From positions 134,109 through 198,108 of the forward strand of contig NZ_MKSQ01000014.1 of NCBI RefSeq assembly GCF_001898115.1: 64,000 bases of DNA, written 5' to 3'. Positions 60,479-64,000 of the stretch are shown piece after piece. A program made the translations under genes and the position numbers. The DNA comes from Allobosea sp. 67-29 (GTDB lineage: Bacteria; Pseudomonadota; Alphaproteobacteria; Rhizobiales; Beijerinckiaceae). Position 1 is the first letter of the stretch. Every line of letters starts with the position of its first letter. Below the pieces are notes generated by a model. That model was not told where the DNA came from. It ran no database searches and saw nothing but the letters and a program-made list of their open reading frames with translations.

Positions 60479-60837
60479 CACAGCCCATCGCCTGGCTCGA
60501 CGGGCCGCTCTGGCCCTATCTGGCGCTCATCCTCTTCGCCGTGCTGCCGACCGAGATCTGGCGCTGGCTCGCGGTGGTGTTCGCGCGCGGGCTCGATGCC
60601 GATTCGGCGCTGCTCGACTGGGTACGCGCGGTGGCGACCGCACTGCTCGCGGGAATCGTGGCGAAGCTGATCGTCTCGCCGCCGGGCGTGCTGGCGCAGG
60701 CGCCAATCCTGGTGCGGATCGGCGCGCTGGCGGCGGCCGTGGCGGTGATGGCGCTGAGCCGGCGGCGCATGATGCTCGCGGTGCTGATGGCGGAGGCGGT
60801 CCTGATCGGCGGCGTCTGGCTGTTCGGATCGGCCTAG
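60475..60837 (+). CDS. azlD: AzlD-family exporter, small subunit
   Basis: This 120-residue four-span protein is coupled by ATGA to azlC. It matches the AzlD pattern: LWPYLALILFAVLPTEIWRWLAVVFARGLDADSALLDWVRAVATALLAGIVAKLIVSPPGVLA, then IGALAAAVAVMALSRRRMMLAVLMAEAVLIGGVWLF. The conserved Thr-x-x-x-R in PTEIWRWL and the ALLAGxxAxL segment are typical. It works with AzlC as one transporter. Its stop region overlaps the end of the opposing sigma-factor gene by four bases. Confidence 0.88.
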   Translation: MTQPIAWLDGPLWPYLALILFAVLPTEIWRWLAVVFARGLDADSALLDWVRAVATALLAGIVAKLIVSPPGVLAQAPILVRIGALAAAVAVMALSRRRMMLAVLMAEAVLIGGVWLFGSA

Positions 60838-61730
60838 CCGGCAGCCCGGGTCAAAATATCCGCCGCGCGTCCGAGCTTTTCCGGGTTGCGTATGACATAG
60901 ACGGCCACGATGTGGCTGTCGCGGATGTCGAGGGCGGTCGCCTGAATGGTGCCGCCTCGCTCCAGGCTGAGATAGCCTGGCAGGCCGTCGATCAGCACCG
61001 GCTGAAAGAATGCGGCTTCCTGCCCGGCCTGGTGGAGCTTGCGCGCCAGCCCTGCGAAGAAGCGGCCGATCTTCTCGGCGCCGAAGATCGGATTCAGCGT
61101 GGCGGTAACCTTGCCGCCGCCATCGGTATGCAGGATGGCATCGCGGGCCAGAAGCTGCCTGAGCGCGGTCGGGTCGGTGCTGTGCGCAGCCTCGAAGAAG
61201 GCGGTGGCATAGCGCCGTGCCTCTTCCGGCGGAAGCTTGTGGCGGGCGCCGTCCTCCTGCACATGCCGCCGAGCGCGTGAGACAAGCTGGCGGCAGGCGG
61301 CCTCGCTGCGCTCCAGTGTCTCGGCCACCTCGGCGAAGGGCCGGTCGAAGATGTCGTACAGCAGGAAAGCGGCCCGCTCCAGCGGTGAGAGACGTTCGAG
61401 CGCGAGCATCAGCGCATATGGCAGGTCGAGCCGGTCGTCGTTCGTCTCGGCGGCGCCGATCTGCTCGATCAGTGGCTCGGGCAGCCAGCCGCCGACATAG
61501 GATTCGCGCCGATGGCGAGCCGATTTCATCAGGTCGAGGCACAGTCGCGTCACCACCTGCGCCAGCCAGGCGCGCGGCTGCACAATGAGATCCGGGCCGG
61601 CCGCGTGCCAGCGCAACCAGGCGTCCTGCACCACATCCTCGGCGTCGCTGAGCGAGCCGAGCATGCGATAGGCGAGGCGCACGAGATAGCCCCGGTTGGC
61701 CTCGAAACCGGTGGTCGTCGTGTTCGTCAT
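60834..61730 (-). CDS. ECF41-group RNA polymerase sigma factor
   Basis: This sigma factor has 298 residues, with an SnoaL-like C-terminal extension that regulates its activity in place of an anti-sigma factor. Region 2 is YLVRLAYRMLGSLSDAEDVVQDAWLRW, and region 4 is LSPLERAAFLLYDIFDRPFAEVAETLERSEAACRQLVSRARRHV. Between them lies the ECF41 hallmark WLPEPL. The extension has HTDGGGKVTATLNPI (DGGGK box) and ends with NPEKL, the variant of the NPDKL motif. It is 27 bases after the AhpD-like gene, the usual ECF41 partner. CCGGAG precedes the ATG. Confidence 0.94.
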   Translation of the reverse strand: MTNTTTTGFEANRGYLVRLAYRMLGSLSDAEDVVQDAWLRWHAAGPDLIVQPRAWLAQVVTRLCLDLMKSARHRRESYVGGWLPEPLIEQIGAAETNDDRLDLPYALMLALERLSPLERAAFLLYDIFDRPFAEVAETLERSEAACRQLVSRARRHVQEDGARHKLPPEEARRYATAFFEAAHSTDPTALRQLLARDAILHTDGGGKVTATLNPIFGAEKIGRFFAGLARKLHQAGQEAAFFQPVLIDGLPGYLSLERGGTIQATALDIRDSHIVAVYVIRNPEKLGRAADILTRAAG

Positions 61731-61757
61731 ACGGCTCCGGCAGGCGCCGGCAGGGCG

Positions 61758-62225
61758 TCAGGCCGCTTCGGCCTTCGGGGCCCTGTCGTTGGGATGGTGC
61801 GAGCGGAACGCGACAGCGATCCGGTTCCAGGTGTTGATCGTGCCGATCAGGAGCGTCAGCATGACCATCTCTTGCTCGCTGAAATGGCGCATGGCCTCTT
61901 CGTAGTCGGCATCCGGCGCATGAGTCTGCGGCAGCAGAGTCAGCGCTTCCGTCCAGGCCAGCGCCGCTCGTTCGCGCGGGGTGTAGAGCGCCGATTCATG
62001 CCAGGCGTTCAGCAGGTAGAGCCGTGCCTCGCTCTCGCCGGCCTTGCGCGCATCGGCGGAATGCATGTGCAGGCAATAGGCGCAGCCATTGATCTGGGAC
62101 GCCCGCATCTTCACCAGCTCGATCAGGCTATGCTCGAGGCTGGACTTCTTGATGGATTCCTCGAGCGCGAGCAGCGGCTTCAGCGCTTCGGGCGCGATGG
62201 CGTAGTAGTTGAGGCGCTTGGTCAT
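61758..62225 (-). CDS. Carboxymuconolactone decarboxylase / AhpD-like protein
   Basis: This encodes 155 residues from ATG 62225, chosen because CGGAG lies six bases upstream (ATG 62231 sits directly on that site). The AhpD core is LIELVKMRASQINGCAYCLHMHSADARKAGESEARLYLLNAWHE, with the redox pair CxxC in GCAYC and the paired His. Members reduce peroxides or act as alkylhydroperoxidase-like thiol enzymes. It is the expected target of the adjacent ECF41 factor and lies behind a matching promoter. The two genes form one transcript. Confidence 0.92.
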   Translation of the reverse strand: MTKRLNYYAIAPEALKPLLALEESIKKSSLEHSLIELVKMRASQINGCAYCLHMHSADARKAGESEARLYLLNAWHESALYTPRERAALAWTEALTLLPQTHAPDADYEEAMRHFSEQEMVMLTLLIGTINTWNRIAVAFRSHHPNDRAPKAEAA

Positions 62226-62253
62226 GGTCATCTCCGTGGGTTGACGATGACGA

Positions 62254-62280
62254 GACGAGCCAGCCTGCTCTCTTGTGACG
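62254..62280 (-). promoter_or_regulatory. ECF41-type promoter for the AhpD-like gene and sigma factor
   Basis: Reading leftward, CGTCACA (62280-62274), 16 bases, then CGTC (62257-62254) matches the ECF41 promoter pattern of TGTCACA and CGTC with one change in the first element. It lies 29 bases before the AhpD-like start, just after the HIT gene. Self-regulation of the operon is implied. Confidence 0.72.
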
Positions 62281-62286
62281 CCGCCC

Positions 62287-62715
62287 TCAAAGATTTTTTA
62301 GCGCGGCGCGAATTTTTTCGGCGTTGGCGGCGAGGACCTCCGGCTGTTCCATCGCGCCGGTATGCGGCCGCAGCGCCACGCCCTCGAAGCGCGGCATGAC
62401 ATGGACATGCAGGTGGAACACCACCTGCCCGCCGGCCGGCTCGTTGAACTGCTGGATCGTCAGGCCGTCGGCGGCGAAGGCGGCTTTGACGGCGCGGGAG
62501 AGCTTCTGCGTCGTCAGCGCGACCGCCTTCAGTGCCTCGGGCGGGGCGTCGAAGATATTGCGGCAGGGTGCCTTCGGGATCACCAGCACATGGCCGTCGG
62601 CGCGCGGCATGATATCCATGATCGCGAGCGTATCGGCATCCTCGTAGACGGTCTGGGAAGGCAATTCGCCACGCAGGATCTTGGCGAAGACGTTCGACGG
62701 GTCGTAGGCGCTCAT
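62287..62715 (-). CDS. HIT-family nucleotide-binding hydrolase
   Basis: This histidine-triad protein of 142 residues is close to the Hint branch. It opens NVFAKILRGELPSQTVYEDADTLAIMDIMPRADGHVLVIPKAPCRNIF and carries the catalytic triad as HLHVHVMPRFEG (His-x-His-x-His). Hint enzymes hydrolyse AMP-lysine and similar phosphoramidates. The tail (EVLAANAEKIRAALKNL) is a short helix. The ECF41 promoter begins directly after its stop. Confidence 0.93.
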   Translation of the reverse strand: MSAYDPSNVFAKILRGELPSQTVYEDADTLAIMDIMPRADGHVLVIPKAPCRNIFDAPPEALKAVALTTQKLSRAVKAAFAADGLTIQQFNEPAGGQVVFHLHVHVMPRFEGVALRPHTGAMEQPEVLAANAEKIRAALKNL

Positions 62716-62803
62716 GGCGGGTCCGGCTGGTTCGAAAGCGATGGGGCAAATTGTGGCCCGGGCGCCGGGGCGTCAAGGTGGCGGGCCGGGCCGAAGCCTT
62801 GCG

Positions 62804-63580
62804 TCAGCCGCCGAGCGGCAGACGCTCGGTGATCTCGGAATCCAGCACGAGGTCGTCATCCGCGCCGAGCAGCCAGAGTTCGCGCAGGGTGACGCGCAGC
62901 AGCGGCACGTTCCACCAGCGCCGGACGAGGGCGGCCAGCGCCGCCGTCTCGGGCGCGTCGAGGTCGTCGATCAGGTTGTAGAGCCCGACGAGCCAGAGAT
63001 CGCCGGACGGCCGATCGAAAGCGGCCTGAATGGCCTGCAGCGGATTGGCTTCGCCGCGCCTTTCCGGATAGACGGCGAGATAGAGCCGGCCACGGTTGAC
63101 GTTGCCGGAGAATAATCCGCGCAGTTCGACCGTGAAGGTCCCGATCCGCGCCAGCCGGTGCCGCACCTCCGGCGAAACGAAAGGCGCGTTGCCGGTGCCG
63201 AGCGAGCCGCAGACCGTCGCATGCAGCTTGTCGCGGCGTTCGGGCAGGATTTCCCAGGCGATCTTGCCGGCGAAGGGCGCATTCTTCAGCTCGGCCTCGA
63301 GCGCGCGGAAGGCGGAGGAAGCGCGCAAGGCCGCATCCTCCACCGGCAACACCAGAGAGAAGACGCGCGGATGCCGCCCCATCTCGTAGGGCTTGCCCTC
63401 GCGCCGCGGGATCACGCGCGGATGCTCCGGCGCCACCAGCGGCAGATGCGCCAGCCGGTAGCTCTCGTCGAGCGCCAGAGGCTCGGAGAAATCGGTCAGG
63501 CTGCGTCGGTAGCCGAGTTCGGCGTCGGTGCAGAAGGCGGGGGTTGCCGGCCGGGTCGCGGGCGCCGTCTCAGCCGTCAT
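62804..63580 (-). CDS. Hypothetical protein with one 2H-like His-x-Thr motif
   Basis: This encodes 258 residues from ATG 63580, with CGGAG upstream. I do not know a named family. The middle reads FSLVLPVED, then RRDKLHATVCGSLG (His120-Ala-Thr122), then IGTFTVELRGLFSGNVNRGRLYLAVYP. That strand order resembles the first lobe of 2H phosphoesterases, but no second His-x-Thr is clear. The end has LRELWLLGADDDLVLDSEITERLPLGG. It overlaps the preceding gene's stop by 11 bases, so it is co-expressed with the DUF482 gene. Confidence 0.6.
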   Translation of the reverse strand: MTAETAPATRPATPAFCTDAELGYRRSLTDFSEPLALDESYRLAHLPLVAPEHPRVIPRREGKPYEMGRHPRVFSLVLPVEDAALRASSAFRALEAELKNAPFAGKIAWEILPERRDKLHATVCGSLGTGNAPFVSPEVRHRLARIGTFTVELRGLFSGNVNRGRLYLAVYPERRGEANPLQAIQAAFDRPSGDLWLVGLYNLIDDLDAPETAALAALVRRWWNVPLLRVTLRELWLLGADDDLVLDSEITERLPLGG

Positions 63581-64000
63581 TATCCGTGCTCCGGAACGGG
63601 CCTTCGGCTTCCAGTGCTGTTCGCGCGTCGGCGATCTGCGCGCGCTCCTGGGCGAGATAGGCTGCCACCGGTCGGCTGAGGCCCGGATCGGCGATGTGAT
63701 GCAGCGAGCGGGTGATGACGGGCCGATAGCCGCGCGCCAGCTTGTGCTCTCCCTGCGCGCCGGCCTCGACGCGCGAAAGGCCATGCGCGATCGCGTAGTC
63801 GATAGCCTGGTGGTAGCAGACTTCGAAATGCAGGAAGGGGTGGTCCTCGATGCAACCCCAGTTGCGGCCATAGAGCGTGTTGGCGCCGCGGAAATTGATC
63901 GCCCCGGCGATGTAGCGCCCGGCGCGGCGCGCCATCATCAGCACGATGCGCTCGCCCATCGCCTCACCGACCCGCGAGAAGAACTCGCGGTTGAGATAGG
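63570..64000 (-). CDS. C-terminal part of a DUF482/FemAB-like acetyltransferase-fold protein (truncated)
   Basis: The frame runs leftward from the window edge to a stop at 63570; about 143 residues are visible. It reads YLNREFFSRVGEAMGERIVLMMARRAGRYIAGAINFRGANTLYGRNWGC, IEDHPFLHFEVCYHQAIDYAIAHGLSRVEAGAQGEHKLARGYRPV, then HHIADPGLSRPVAAYLAQERAQI. This matches the C-terminal half of DUF482 (peptidogalycan biosynthesis, COG3146), a GNAT/FemAB-like fold. The N-terminal half lies outside the window. Function in this family is unproven. Confidence 0.85.
   Translation of the reverse strand, partial: YLNREFFSRVGEAMGERIVLMMARRAGRYIAGAINFRGANTLYGRNWGCIEDHPFLHFEVCYHQAIDYAIAHGLSRVEAGAQGEHKLARGYRPVITRSLHHIADPGLSRPVAAYLAQERAQIADARTALEAEGPFRSTDNDG

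Overview
The window looks like a GC-rich chromosomal segment of an alphaproteobacterium of the order Hyphomicrobiales. Bosea or a close relative is my best guess, from gene content and codon bias rather than a database match. Supporting marks are HdaA carrying a clamp-binding motif, the general amino acid transporter AapJQMP, split gatCA/gatB genes, an ECF41 sigma factor paired with an AhpD-like protein, and a ClpS/ClpA pair. Most genes are core metabolism. I see no tRNA, rRNA, CRISPR array, prophage or insertion sequence.

Bases 1-8600 hold two small Tyr/Gly/Arg-rich proteins (the first cut by the window edge, the second with a clear signal peptide), ruvX, an acetyltransferase overlapping a 2-hydroxyacid dehydrogenase, a very AT-rich orphan gene, adenine deaminase, a UPF0173 metallo-hydrolase, and gatC and gatA. 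Bases 8780-15000 hold a DUF3302-like/HlyD-like membrane pair and, convergent to it, an RND efflux pump with its adaptor. From 15270 come gatB, two acetyltransferases, a nu-class glutathione transferase, small exported proteins, ndk, a MipA-like outer-membrane protein and a WYL-domain regulator whose 3' end overlaps purN. purN-purM run leftward. Diverging from purM is a run of phosphatidyltransferase, AI-2E-type permease, hdaA, ppk and ppx, with a Pho-box-like site before ppk.

Bases 31500-40200 hold metC, the aap amino acid ABC transporter with two tandem binding-protein genes, and crcB behind a clear fluoride riboswitch. Bases 40200-53300 hold glpQ, a tiny lipoprotein, an RsmB-type RNA methyltransferase, guaA, a 2H-type phosphoesterase, a second nu-class GST, an Apt-like phosphoribosyltransferase, an ArsC-family reductase, tgt, an EamA permease, eno and small membrane proteins. 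Bases 53500-64000 hold queF, an MFS permease, kdsA, clpS-clpA, azlC-azlD, the ECF41 sigma factor with its carboxymuconolactone decarboxylase-like target, a HIT protein, and a truncated DUF482-type gene at the edge.

Themes that link genes: Gln-tRNA/Asn-tRNA amidation (gatCAB), purine synthesis and salvage (purN, purM, guaA, ade, Apt-like), polyphosphate turnover (ppk, ppx), queuosine (queF, tgt), amino acid uptake (aap) and export (azlCD), and protein quality control (clpSA). The strongest regulatory signals are the fluoride riboswitch, the ECF41-type promoter and the Pho box. The most unusual coding observations are a tRNA-guanine transglycosylase that has lost three of four zinc ligands and the AT-rich orphan at 3287-3745. 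I did not find a clearly new multi-gene system; the best leads are listed as findings.
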